Source: Methylobacillus rhizosphaerae
GTDB taxonomy: Bacteria > Pseudomonadota > Gammaproteobacteria > Burkholderiales > Methylophilaceae
DNA: 64,000 nucleotides
Assembly: GCF_900187985.1 (NCBI RefSeq)
Contig: NZ_FZOA01000001.1
Span: forward strand, 62,001-126,000
Direction of reading: 5' to 3'
Under the pieces are notes generated by a model. It saw only the letters and a program-made list of their open reading frames with translations, had not been told where the DNA came from and made no database searches. Shown piece by piece: positions 16,512-24,605 of the stretch (the first letter of the stretch is position 1; each line of letters opens with the position of its first letter). A program made the position numbers and the translations under genes.

Positions 16512-17510
16512 ATGGGAAATTCCAAGTTAAAGACAAGCGACAGCGCAACAGCGCCATTGCAGCTTGCGCGCGAAGTCTTGATGATAGAGGCGCGCGAAGT
16601 GCAGGCATTGGCCGAGCGCCTGGATGAAAACTTCGTCAACGCAGTTGAGCTTATTTTACAATGTCGTGGTCGAGTTGTCGTGACCGGGATCGGAAAATCA
16701 GGGCACATCGGTCATAAAATTGCTGCGACATTGGCCAGCACCGGAACGCCTGCTTTTTTCATGCACCCAGCGGAGGCAAGCCATGGCGATCTGGGGATGA
16801 TCACGCAGGGGGATGTCGTGATTGCGCTGTCCAACTCAGGCGAGGCCGATGAGTTGCTGGCTATCCTGCCGCCACTCAAACGGATTGGCGCACCCATCAT
16901 CAGTATTTCTGGTAACCGTGCCTCCACGCTGTCACGTGCGGCGACAGTGTTTCTGGATGCTCATGTGTCGCAAGAAGCTTGTCCCCTGGGACTGGCGCCT
17001 ACAGCCAGTACCACTGCGGCATTGGCGCTGGGAGATGCGTTGGCGGTGACCTTGCTTGAACAACGTGGATTCTCAAAAGAGGATTTTGCCCTGGCGCATC
17101 CGGGAGGTTCCCTGGGGCGACGCCTGCTGGTACATGTGGAAGATGTCATGCGGCAAGGTGATGCGATTCCTGTCATCGAAGCCAGTCGCAGCCTCAAGGA
17201 TGGCTTGCTGGAAATGTCGCGTAAAGGCCTGGGGATGACGGCTGTGCTGGATGAGCATGGGCGCGCAGCGGGTATTTTCACGGATGGCGACTTGCGTCGT
17301 GCATTCGAGTCGGGAATCGATATTCATGCCACCCTGATGCGTGATGTGATGCACAGGCAACCGCAAACTATTACTCCGGAACAGCTGGCAGTTGATGCCG
17401 TAGCCTTGATGGAGCAGTATTCAATTAGTAGCCTGCTGGTCGTGGACCAGCAGGACAATCTGGTCGGGGCGCTGAATATGCACGATCTACTTATGGCAAA
17501 GGTGGTTTAG
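16512..17510 (+). CDS. kdsD: D-arabinose-5-phosphate isomerase KdsD
   Basis: Converts ribulose-5-phosphate to arabinose-5-phosphate, the first committed step to Kdo. The frame opens at 16452, but the ATG at 16512 gives 332 residues, close to E. coli KdsD (328). The SIS isomerase domain carries VVTGIGKSGHIGHKIAATLA, HPAEASHGDLGMI and ALSNSGEADELL. Two CBS domains follow (VEDVMRQGDAIPVI and RDVMHRQPQTITPEQ). It heads a forward run that continues with kdsC and the lpt genes and is spaced only 3 bp from kdsC. Confidence 0.94.
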   Translation: MGNSKLKTSDSATAPLQLAREVLMIEAREVQALAERLDENFVNAVELILQCRGRVVVTGIGKSGHIGHKIAATLASTGTPAFFMHPAEASHGDLGMITQGDVVIALSNSGEADELLAILPPLKRIGAPIISISGNRASTLSRAATVFLDAHVSQEACPLGLAPTASTTAALALGDALAVTLLEQRGFSKEDFALAHPGGSLGRRLLVHVEDVMRQGDAIPVIEASRSLKDGLLEMSRKGLGMTAVLDEHGRAAGIFTDGDLRRAFESGIDIHATLMRDVMHRQPQTITPEQLAVDAVALMEQYSISSLLVVDQQDNLVGALNMHDLLMAKVV

Positions 17511-17513
17511 AAG

Positions 17514-18038
17514 GTGATTTCTCTGGAAGCGCGTGCAAAGCGTATCAAGGTGGCAGTATTTGATGTTGACGGTATTTTGACCAATGGTGGATTAATGCTG
17601 GGTGATGATGGCCTGGAGTACAAGATATTTCATTCGCAGGATGGCCTGGGGATGAAAATGCTCAGCAACACGGGTGTACGCCTGGCCTATATCACAGGGA
17701 GGAAATCGAATGTGGTCGTCAAGCGTGCAGAAAATACCGGCGTGCATATCCTGTACCAGGGCGTGGATGACAAGTTGGCAGCATTCAATGACCTGCTGGA
17801 ACAACAGGACGTATCTGCAGAAGAGTGCCTGTTTATGGGAGATGATGTGATTGATATTCCACCAATGCGCCGTGCCGGATTGGCGATTACCGTGCCGCAT
17901 GCGATGCCACTGGTCAAGGAATATGCCCATTATACGACTGAGCGCCAGGCGGGATTCGGGGCCGTGCGTGAAGTATGTGAAATGCTCATGAAAGCGCAGG
18001 GTACATTCGATGCGCAAATGGCACCTTACCTGAAGTAA
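17514..18038 (+). CDS. kdsC: Kdo-8-phosphate phosphatase KdsC
   Basis: HAD-superfamily phosphatase that releases Kdo from Kdo-8-phosphate. It has 174 residues with a GTG start directly after kdsD. The nucleophile motif is VFDVDGILTNG with D17 and D19. Later motifs are YITGRKSNVV with the Thr, and ECLFMGDDVIDIPPMRRAGL with the acidic metal ligands. It is a minimal C0-type HAD protein without a cap, as expected for KdsC. Neighbours kdsD and lptC place it in the lipopolysaccharide core pathway. Confidence 0.95.
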   Translation: MISLEARAKRIKVAVFDVDGILTNGGLMLGDDGLEYKIFHSQDGLGMKMLSNTGVRLAYITGRKSNVVVKRAENTGVHILYQGVDDKLAAFNDLLEQQDVSAEECLFMGDDVIDIPPMRRAGLAITVPHAMPLVKEYAHYTTERQAGFGAVREVCEMLMKAQGTFDAQMAPYLK

Positions 18039-18045
18039 GTCGGAT

Positions 18046-18741
18046 ATGCTGGGACGCACTAATACTATATTGTTTCCACTTGCCGTGCTGGGTTTGCTGG
18101 CATTGATCACTTTGTGGATAGACCGGACAGTGCAGGCACCCGAGCCCAGGGTGGACGGTAACGCACGCCATGATCCCGATTACATCCTGAACAATTTTGT
18201 GACTACCAGAACGGATGCCAACGGTAATATCAGCCATATTCTCAAGGCTTCCGAGATGCGGCACTATCCGGACGATGATACTACGCAGCTGGAAAAGCCT
18301 TACCTGACCCAGCAAGGAATAGGACAACCGGTGACAACGATTGAAAGCAAGCGTGGCACTGTTTCCAGCAAGGCGGATGTCGTGGAGTTCTATGATGATG
18401 TGCGCGTCGTTCGGCAGGCGTTTGGTGATCGTCCGGAAATGACATTGACAACAGATTACTTAAAGGTGGAGCCTGACAATGACGTCGCATCCACTGACAA
18501 GCCTGTGGTTATTACCCAGGGGCCTAAGAGTGTTGTGCGTGCAGTGGGAATGTACTACGACAAGAAAAACCAGACGATACAGTTGAACAAGCGTATACGC
18601 AGCCATTACGAGCGTCCGGCGCCTGCAAGAAAAGCGCAGCCGGCGAGTCGGGCAGGAACAGTGACGAACAAGGCAGCCAAGCAGACTAAAACCAAGCCTG
18701 TGAGTAGCAAAAATGCTAAGCTGCCAGCTAAAACCAAGTAA
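18046..18741 (+). CDS. lptC: LPS export protein LptC with basic C-terminal tail
   Basis: Bitopic inner-membrane component of the Lpt bridge. It has one N-terminal membrane segment (TILFPLAVLGLLALITLWI, about 7-25) and a periplasmic LptC jelly-roll (DYILNNFVTTRTDANGNISH; ASEMRHYPDDDTTQLEKP; SKRGTVSSKADVVEFYDDV). At 231 residues it is about 40 longer than E. coli LptC (191). The extra part is a Lys/Ala/Thr-rich tail after about residue 188 (RPAPARKAQPASRAG ... KLPAKTK), which looks disordered. The lptA frame opens inside its 3' end, but lptA translation probably starts 26 bp after the stop. Confidence 0.93.
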   Translation: MLGRTNTILFPLAVLGLLALITLWIDRTVQAPEPRVDGNARHDPDYILNNFVTTRTDANGNISHILKASEMRHYPDDDTTQLEKPYLTQQGIGQPVTTIESKRGTVSSKADVVEFYDDVRVVRQAFGDRPEMTLTTDYLKVEPDNDVASTDKPVVITQGPKSVVRAVGMYYDKKNQTIQLNKRIRSHYERPAPARKAQPASRAGTVTNKAAKQTKTKPVSSKNAKLPAKTK

Positions 18742-18766
18742 AACGAAAATCTTCAGCGGAGACTAT

Positions 18767-19324
18767 ATGCGCATCCTGCGTTATTCCTTTTTGTTAACCA
18801 TGCTGGGGTGTATGCTGGTCAGTACAGCATATGCAGAAAAAGCAGATCGGGAAAAGCCGATTGAGCTTGAGGCGGATGCCGTGCAGGTCAATGATGCCAA
18901 GAAAACCAGTACTTATACGGGCAATGTCATCCTGACCCAGGGAACATTGATGATTCGTGGAGATAAACTGGTGGTGCGTGAGGACAAGGAAGGGTTCCAG
19001 CATAGTACTTCCTATGGAAATCCAACTACCTTCAAGCAGAAACGGGATGGCAAGAATGAGTACATGGAAGGCAGCGCCCAGCGTATAGAGTATGATGGAC
19101 GCATGGACAAGGTGCAGCTGTATACCAAGGCCTGGGTCAAGCGTGGTGAAGATATCGTGCATGGTGACTACATCATGTATGACGCCAATGCCGAATATGC
19201 GGAAGTCATCAGTGGCGGTTCACAGGCAGCTACCCCTGAAACACCTGGAGGGCGTGTACGTGCTGTGATTCAGCCTAAGAAAAAACCATCTGATGGTGCA
19301 ACGCCTGCAGTAGAAACTCCCTGA
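18767..19324 (+). CDS. lptA: LPS transport periplasmic protein LptA
   Basis: Periplasmic bridge protein that shuttles lipopolysaccharide between LptC and LptD. I use the ATG at 18767, preceded by GCGGAGA and followed by a signal peptide (MRILRYSFLLTMLGCMLVS, cleavage after AYA). This gives 185 residues, as in E. coli LptA. The OstA/LptA repeats are seen in IELEADAVQVNDAKKTSTY, TGNVILTQGTLMIRGDKLVV and YMEGSAQRIEYDGRMDKVQL. It lies between lptC and lptB in the usual order. Confidence 0.95.
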   Translation: MRILRYSFLLTMLGCMLVSTAYAEKADREKPIELEADAVQVNDAKKTSTYTGNVILTQGTLMIRGDKLVVREDKEGFQHSTSYGNPTTFKQKRDGKNEYMEGSAQRIEYDGRMDKVQLYTKAWVKRGEDIVHGDYIMYDANAEYAEVISGGSQAATPETPGGRVRAVIQPKKKPSDGATPAVETP

Positions 19325-19370
19325 AGTTATGCTCCGTCTCAATGACTGGATTATCTGGATTGTGGTGTAA

Positions 19371-20093
19371 ATGAGTGCATTAATCGTAGAAGGTCTGCGT
19401 AAAAAGTATAAGTCACGTACTGTGGTGCAGGATATCTCCTTGCAGCTCAATAGTGGTGAAGTGGTCGGTTTGCTGGGGCCCAATGGAGCAGGAAAGACGA
19501 CCAGTTTTTATATGATGGTCGGGTTGGTATCACTGGATGGCGGCCGTATCCTGCTGGATGGCAAGGATCTCAGCCGCATGCCTATACATCAACGTGCTCG
19601 CATGGGGTTGGCATACCTGCCGCAGGAGCCGTCTATTTTCCGCAAGATGACAGTGACGGAAAATATCCAGGCGATTCTGGAGTTGCAGCCTTTGACAGAT
19701 GCGCAGCGTGAGGAACAGCTTGAGTCTCTGCTCAATGAGCTTCATATCACGCATATCCGCAATAGCATGGCGGTGAGCCTGTCTGGTGGTGAACGTCGGC
19801 GCGTCGAAATTGCGAGATGCCTGGCTACCAATCCAAGTTTTATCCTGTTGGATGAGCCATTTGCAGGAATTGACCCGATTGCGGTACTGGATATCCAGAA
19901 AATTGTACGTTTTCTCACGGAACGTAACATTGGAGTCCTGATTACGGATCATAACGTACGTGAAACACTGGGGATTTGCGACCGTGCCTATATTGTGAAT
20001 GAGGGCCGCGTATTTGCCGCAGGTAAGCCCAGTGAGATTATTCACAATGATAGCGTCAGAGAAGTTTATCTCGGCAAGGACTTCCGTCTGTAG
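19371..20093 (+). CDS. lptB: LPS export ABC transporter ATP-binding protein LptB
   Basis: Cytoplasmic ATPase that powers lipopolysaccharide extraction with LptF and LptG (not in this window). It has 240 residues with Walker [10 protein letters not shown] (36-44), signature [16 protein letters not shown], Walker [17 protein letters not shown] and H-loop [10 protein letters not shown], all intact. It follows lptA by 46 bp and is followed by rpoN after 18 bp, the conserved lptA-lptB-rpoN arrangement of proteobacteria. Confidence 0.97.
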   Translation: MSALIVEGLRKKYKSRTVVQDISLQLNSGEVVGLLGPNGAGKTTSFYMMVGLVSLDGGRILLDGKDLSRMPIHQRARMGLAYLPQEPSIFRKMTVTENIQAILELQPLTDAQREEQLESLLNELHITHIRNSMAVSLSGGERRRVEIARCLATNPSFILLDEPFAGIDPIAVLDIQKIVRFLTERNIGVLITDHNVRETLGICDRAYIVNEGRVFAAGKPSEIIHNDSVREVYLGKDFRL

Positions 20094-20111
20094 TATTGAC
20101 CGATTAGAACG

Positions 20112-21575
20112 ATGAAGCATAGTTTACAACTAAAATTTTCTCAGAACCTTGCATTGACGCCGCAGTTGCAGCAGTCAATCAAGTTGCTGCAATTATCTTC
20201 ACAGGAACTCAATCAGGAACTCGAATCTTTACTGCAGGCCAATCCCTTGCTGGAGCGTGTGGATGGGCCCGATGGAGTGGGTGGGGATGTTCCGGAAAAC
20301 TATGCGCCTGTATCCGAGGCAACGAGTGCGACCAGTGAGGCACCTGAGCCTGCCAGCGAGGAATTGCCGCGCATGGAGGAATTCAGTGGCGGCGATGATT
20401 ATTATGAGTCTTTTCAGGGCAGTAATCGTTGGGAGGAGGGAAACTCAAACAATGATGACGATAACGATTTCACCTTTCAGGAAGCTGTCAGTTTTACCCT
20501 GCGCGAGCACCTGTTAAGCCAGGTCAAGTTGCTGCCATTGTCCGAGCGTGATCAGACCCTGGCAATGGTGCTGGTGGATGCCATTAATGATGATGGCTAT
20601 CTCGAGCAATCACTGGAAGATCTTGCGGAATTGTTGCCGGAAGAGCTTGAGATCGAATTGCTCGAACTGGAAACCACTCTGAAACATATCCAGAACCTTG
20701 ATCCGCCTGGTATAGGCGCGCGCGATCTGGCGGAGTGCCTGGTTCTGCAACTGAAAGCACTGCCTGGGGAAACGCCACATGTTGGTCTGGCGATCAAGGT
20801 GGCTGAGCATCACTTGCCTTTGCTGGCGAGCCGGGACTACGGCCGTTTGCGCAAATTACTGCATTGCGATGATGATGTATTGAAGCTGGTACAGCAATTG
20901 GTTGTTCAGCTCAATCCGCGCCCAGGTTCGGGATTCAGCCATATTGCGTCAGACCATTATATCCAGCATGAAATTGTAGTGAAAAAGGTCAAGGGCGTCT
21001 GGCTGGCCAGCCTCAATGATGAGGTTGTACCCAAGCTCAGGATCAACCAGCTGTATGCGGATATCCTGAAACGCAACCGGGATAGCTCGGGGCAGTACCT
21101 GACCAGCCAGATGCAGGAAGCCAAATGGATGATCAAGAATATTCAGCAGCGTTTCTCCACCATATTGCGGGTATCACAGGCCATTGTGGATAGGCAGCGC
21201 CATTTCTTTGAACATGGGGAAGTGGCGATGCGCCCCCTGGTTCTGCGGGAGATTGCCGATGAGCTTGGCTTGCATGAATCCACGGTGTCACGGGTGACAA
21301 CGCGTAAGTATATGCTTACACCGCGTGGTGTATATGAATTGAAATATTTCTTTGGCAGCCATGTTGCCACTGAGTCTGGTGGCGCTTGTTCAGCAACGGC
21401 AATTCGCGCATTGATCAAGCAAATGGTGAGTGAGGAAAATCCGAAGAAGCCACTTTCTGATAACCAGATTGCGGATATTCTCGGTAAACAGGGCATTGTG
21501 GTGGCAAGAAGAACCATTGCAAAATACCGCGAGTCTTTACAGATTTCTGCGGCCAACCAGCGCAAGTCGCTTTGA
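20112..21575 (+). CDS. rpoN: RNA polymerase sigma-54 factor RpoN
   Basis: Sigma-54 for -24/-12 promoters. The 487 residues include the Gln/Leu-rich activator-interacting region I (LKFSQNLALTPQLQQSIKLL), an acidic region II (about 55-125), the core-binding domain, the helix-turn-helix (REIADELGLHESTVSRVTTR) and the RpoN box ARRTIAKYRE at 465-474. It sits in the conserved lptB-rpoN-hpf context. A well-matched -24/-12 promoter is present upstream of the porin-glnK-amtB operon at 51463-51477. Confidence 0.98.
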   Translation: MKHSLQLKFSQNLALTPQLQQSIKLLQLSSQELNQELESLLQANPLLERVDGPDGVGGDVPENYAPVSEATSATSEAPEPASEELPRMEEFSGGDDYYESFQGSNRWEEGNSNNDDDNDFTFQEAVSFTLREHLLSQVKLLPLSERDQTLAMVLVDAINDDGYLEQSLEDLAELLPEELEIELLELETTLKHIQNLDPPGIGARDLAECLVLQLKALPGETPHVGLAIKVAEHHLPLLASRDYGRLRKLLHCDDDVLKLVQQLVVQLNPRPGSGFSHIASDHYIQHEIVVKKVKGVWLASLNDEVVPKLRINQLYADILKRNRDSSGQYLTSQMQEAKWMIKNIQQRFSTILRVSQAIVDRQRHFFEHGEVAMRPLVLREIADELGLHESTVSRVTTRKYMLTPRGVYELKYFFGSHVATESGGACSATAIRALIKQMVSEENPKKPLSDNQIADILGKQGIVVARRTIAKYRESLQISAANQRKSL

Positions 21576-21604
21576 TTTGTGCGTTTTTTAGTAAGGAGAG
21601 CGTT

Positions 21605-21931
21605 ATGAATTTGCACCTGAACGGACATCATCTAGAGGTTACTCCAGCTTTGCGTGAGTATGTGCAGAGTAAGTTGGCCCGACTCAGTAATCACTTTGAT
21701 CATGTGATTGACCTCAAGGTAACACTGAGTGTGGAGAAATTGGTGCAAAAGGCGGAAGCCACATTGCATGTGCCGGGTAATGACCTGCATGCGGAATGTG
21801 GGGCAGAAAGCATGTATGGTGCCATTGATACTCTGGCTGACAAGCTTGACCGCCAGATATTGAAACACAAGGAGAAAACAGGCAGCCACAATCAGGCTGC
21901 CGGTGGACTCAAGCATCAAGCTGTTGAATAA
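21605..21931 (+). CDS. hpf: Short-form ribosome hibernation-promoting factor HPF
   Basis: Binds the 30S subunit and promotes 100S dimer formation in stationary phase. The start at 21605 follows AAGGAGAG and gives 108 residues, the short HPF/RaiA type. The sequence is typical: MNLHLNGHHLEVTPALREYV, SKLARLSNHFDHVIDLKVTL, and DLHAECGAESMYGAIDTLAD. In many proteobacteria ptsN follows, but here a terminator hairpin and then hprK follow. Confidence 0.93.
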   Translation: MNLHLNGHHLEVTPALREYVQSKLARLSNHFDHVIDLKVTLSVEKLVQKAEATLHVPGNDLHAECGAESMYGAIDTLADKLDRQILKHKEKTGSHNQAAGGLKHQAVE

Positions 21932-21941
21932 CGCTGAATAA

Positions 21942-21990
21942 ATTGCCCGGAATGCCTAATGAATGAACACATGATCGGCATCCGGGCAAT
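21942..21990 (+). terminator. Terminator-like hairpin between hpf and hprK
   Basis: ATTGCCCGGAATGCC (21942-21956) pairs with GGCATCCGGGCAAT (21977-21990), with one bulged base and a 20-base loop. A T-rich run follows (CTGTCTTTTCTCCTGATTTTT). It probably ends or attenuates the kdsD-to-hpf transcript before the hprK group. Confidence 0.75.
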
Positions 21991-22033
21991 CTGTCTTTTC
22001 TCCTGATTTTTATTCCCAAGGTATCAAGCGCAC

Positions 22034-22993
22034 ATGGCTGAAATCAGTGTTACCCAGCTGTACAAGGACACACGTCGCAAGCTCAAGTTGAAATGGGTTG
22101 CCGGTCTGGCAGGGGGTGATAACCCGTTGAACAGTGAGACGGTGACCAAGCCTTCACTGGCATTGATTGGCCATTTGAATTTTGTGCATCCCAACCGGGT
22201 ACAGGTATTGGGATGTGCGGAGATGGATTATCTGCGTAGCCTCAAGGCGCAGGAGTTGCAGCAGGCGACCAAGAATTTGTTCTCCGCGGATCTGGCTGCC
22301 ATTATCGTGGCTAATGGTGAGGAGGCTCCAGAGCAGCTGGTTGTAGCCTCGGAAGAGTACAACACACCTTTATTTGCTTCACCTCTACGTAGTCCCGAGT
22401 TGATGGACGTATTGAGCCATTACTTGGCTCAGGCGGTTGCCGTATCCGAAAGCCAGCATGGCGTGTTTCTTGAGGTACAGGGGTTTGGCCTCATGGTGAA
22501 GGGTAATCCTGCGATTGGCAAGAGTGAGCTGGCGCTGGAGCTGATTTCGCGCGGACATCGGCTTGTGGCCGATGATATTGTGGATTTTTATCGTATTGCA
22601 CCAGATCGGCTGGAAGGCCGTTGCCCGGCCTTGCTACAGGACTTTCTGGAAGTACGGGGCCTGGGAGTGCTGAATATCCGCGCCTTGTTTGGTGATAATG
22701 CAGTCAAGCCGACCAAGCCCCTGGACCTGATCGTGCAGCTGGAAATGGCGGATACCATGGTGCCACTTGACCGGCTCAAGATTAAATCCCAGCATGAAAC
22801 CATCCTGGATGTCAGAGTACCCAAAGTGGTGATTCCGGTAGCTGCCGGGCGCAACATTGCTGTCTTGGTCGAAGTCGCAGTGCGGAACCACATGCTGCTG
22901 TTACGCGGTATCAACGGCACCAAGCAGTTCATGCAGCGCCAGCACCGCGAAATGGCGCGTACGGCAAGAAAGCTCAAACAACAGGCGGAGTGA
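22034..22993 (+). CDS. hprK: HPr kinase/phosphorylase
   Basis: Bifunctional enzyme that phosphorylates HPr on Ser46 and removes that phosphate, linking the PTS to metabolic state. It has 319 residues. The Walker A segment reads GNPAIGKS (157-164), a slightly unusual form of the common GDSGVGKS. The catalytic His is in SQHGVFLEVQG (His142). The family signature LEVRGLGVLNIRALFG is intact. ptsH in this cluster has the target Ser46. rapZ follows 3 bp downstream. Confidence 0.96.
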   Translation: MAEISVTQLYKDTRRKLKLKWVAGLAGGDNPLNSETVTKPSLALIGHLNFVHPNRVQVLGCAEMDYLRSLKAQELQQATKNLFSADLAAIIVANGEEAPEQLVVASEEYNTPLFASPLRSPELMDVLSHYLAQAVAVSESQHGVFLEVQGFGLMVKGNPAIGKSELALELISRGHRLVADDIVDFYRIAPDRLEGRCPALLQDFLEVRGLGVLNIRALFGDNAVKPTKPLDLIVQLEMADTMVPLDRLKIKSQHETILDVRVPKVVIPVAAGRNIAVLVEVAVRNHMLLLRGINGTKQFMQRQHREMARTARKLKQQAE

Positions 22994-22996
22994 TTT

Positions 22997-23839
22997 ATGC
23001 AACTCGTTATCGTCACTGGTCTTTCTGGTTCTGGTAAAAGTATAGTACTGAAGATGCTGGAAGATAGCGGGTATTACTGTATCGATAACCTGCCCGCTAC
23101 GTTGTTGCCGCAAATTTCCGAACACCTGAACCAGGCACAGCATGAGCGCGTGGCCATCAGTATCGATACACGCAGCGCATCGCTGGATGTGTTGCCAGGC
23201 AATATCCGCAAGCTTAAGGATGAAGGTATCGAGGTGCAGTTGCTGTTTCTCGAAGCCAACACTGAAACCTTGGTGAAGCGCTACAGCGAGACTCGCCGCC
23301 GTCATCCATTGAGCAATGACACCAGTACACTGGCTGAGAGTATCAGTCATGAGCGTCATTTGCTGGAGCGTCTGGTTGATCTGGGCTTGCGTGTAGATAC
23401 CAGCAGCCTCAGCGCCAATGCCTTACGGAACTGGGTCAAGGAATTTGTCACCCAGAAGAACGGTGAGCTGACATTGCTGTTTTCCTCATTCGGTTTCAAG
23501 TATGGCATCCCACTGGATGCAGATTATGTGTTTGATGTACGCTGTCTGCCTAATCCTTATTACGATAAAGAGCTGCGCCCTTTCAACGGGCGGGATGCCG
23601 TGATTTGCGATTACCTGAATCAGCATGAGAGCGTGCATCTGATGTATGAAGATATTCGTGGTTTCATTGAACGCTGGCTGCCCAGTTTCATTGCCGATAA
23701 TCGCAGTTATCTGACAGTGGCAATCGGTTGTACCGGAGGGCAGCATCGTTCTGTCTACCTGGCAGAGCGGCTGGCGGCATATTTTGGCAAGCAGCAGCAC
23801 AAGGTATTGGTGCGGCATCGCACCCTGGAGAAGGGCTAG
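22997..23839 (+). CDS. rapZ: RNase adapter protein RapZ
   Basis: A 280-residue RapZ/YvcJ family nucleotide-binding protein: Walker A GLSGSGKS (8-15), EDSGYYCIDNLPATLLPQI, FLEANTETLVKRYSETRRRHPL, and the C-terminal signature GCTGGQHRSVYLAERLA. In E. coli RapZ binds sRNAs and guides RNase E to GlmZ to control glucosamine-6-phosphate synthase; that role is not shown in betaproteobacteria. It lies between hprK and the EIIA(Man) gene, a conserved context. Confidence 0.95.
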   Translation: MQLVIVTGLSGSGKSIVLKMLEDSGYYCIDNLPATLLPQISEHLNQAQHERVAISIDTRSASLDVLPGNIRKLKDEGIEVQLLFLEANTETLVKRYSETRRRHPLSNDTSTLAESISHERHLLERLVDLGLRVDTSSLSANALRNWVKEFVTQKNGELTLLFSSFGFKYGIPLDADYVFDVRCLPNPYYDKELRPFNGRDAVICDYLNQHESVHLMYEDIRGFIERWLPSFIADNRSYLTVAIGCTGGQHRSVYLAERLAAYFGKQQHKVLVRHRTLEKG

Positions 23840-23887
23840 CATGCGGTGGTGTGCCAGAGAACGGTTAAGCAAACAGGATAGCAAAAC

Positions 23888-24298
23888 ATGATAGGCATAC
23901 TCATTATTGCCCATGGAACACTGGGTGAAAGCCTTATTCACTGTGGCAGTCATGTCATGGGGTCACGTCCTCCTTTACTCAGGCAGCTCGGTGTAGGTAC
24001 GCATGACGACCCCGCAACCTTGCTACCACAGGCCCAGCAGATGATACGGGAGCTGGACGAAGGCCAGGGGGTATTGATTCTTTCTGATGTCTACGGCGCG
24101 ACGCCTTGTAACCTGGTGACTCGGCTGCTGATTCCGGGGCATGTAGAGGGTGTGGCAGGTGTCAACCTGCCGATGCTGGTGAGAGCGCTGACTTACCGTG
24201 AGGGCAATAATATTATGGCGCTGGTCGAGAAGGCTATCAGTGGCGGACGCGATGGCGTAGTGCATTTTTCCAAGGACGCATGTAAGCATCATGATTAA
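23888..24298 (+). CDS. PTS EIIA component, mannose family
   Basis: A 136-residue stand-alone EIIA of the mannose/fructose family. The phosphorylated His9 is in GILIIAHGTLGESL, and GVLILSDVYGATPCNLVTRL is also typical. No EIIB, EIIC or EIID is nearby, so this is a regulatory EIIA rather than part of a sugar transporter. It overlaps ptsH by 8 bp and so is likely translationally coupled to it. Such orphan EIIA(Man) proteins in proteobacteria with HPr kinase are thought to take part in regulation rather than transport. Confidence 0.92.
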   Translation: MIGILIIAHGTLGESLIHCGSHVMGSRPPLLRQLGVGTHDDPATLLPQAQQMIRELDEGQGVLILSDVYGATPCNLVTRLLIPGHVEGVAGVNLPMLVRALTYREGNNIMALVEKAISGGRDGVVHFSKDACKHHD

Positions 24299-24560
24299 AC
24301 AAGAAATAGAAATTATTAATAAACTCGGATTGCATGCGCGCGCATCAACCAAACTGACGCAGACTGCCAGCCAGCATGCCTGTGAAATCTGGATAGAGCG
24401 TAATGGTCGTCGCGTCAATGCCAAAAGTATCATGGGCGTGATGATGCTGGCCGCCAGCAAGGGCAGCAAGGTGACACTCGAGACCAATGGCAGTGATGAG
24501 GAAGCGGCGATGAATGCTCTGGTCAAGCTTATCAACAGCCGTTTTGGTGAGCCTGAGTAA
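24291..24560 (+). CDS. ptsH: Phosphocarrier protein HPr
   Basis: An 89-residue HPr. The EI phosphorylation site His15 lies in NKLGLHARAS, and the regulatory Ser46 in NAKSIMGVMML is present at the exact position targeted by HPr kinase. It therefore can be modified at both sites. It overlaps the EIIA gene and is followed by ptsI after 45 bp. Confidence 0.96.
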   Translation: MIKQEIEIINKLGLHARASTKLTQTASQHACEIWIERNGRRVNAKSIMGVMMLAASKGSKVTLETNGSDEEAAMNALVKLINSRFGEPE

Positions 24561-24605
24561 TTTCAACTGATGGTGCTTGCTTTTTCTCCACAGGAATAAA
24601 ACATC

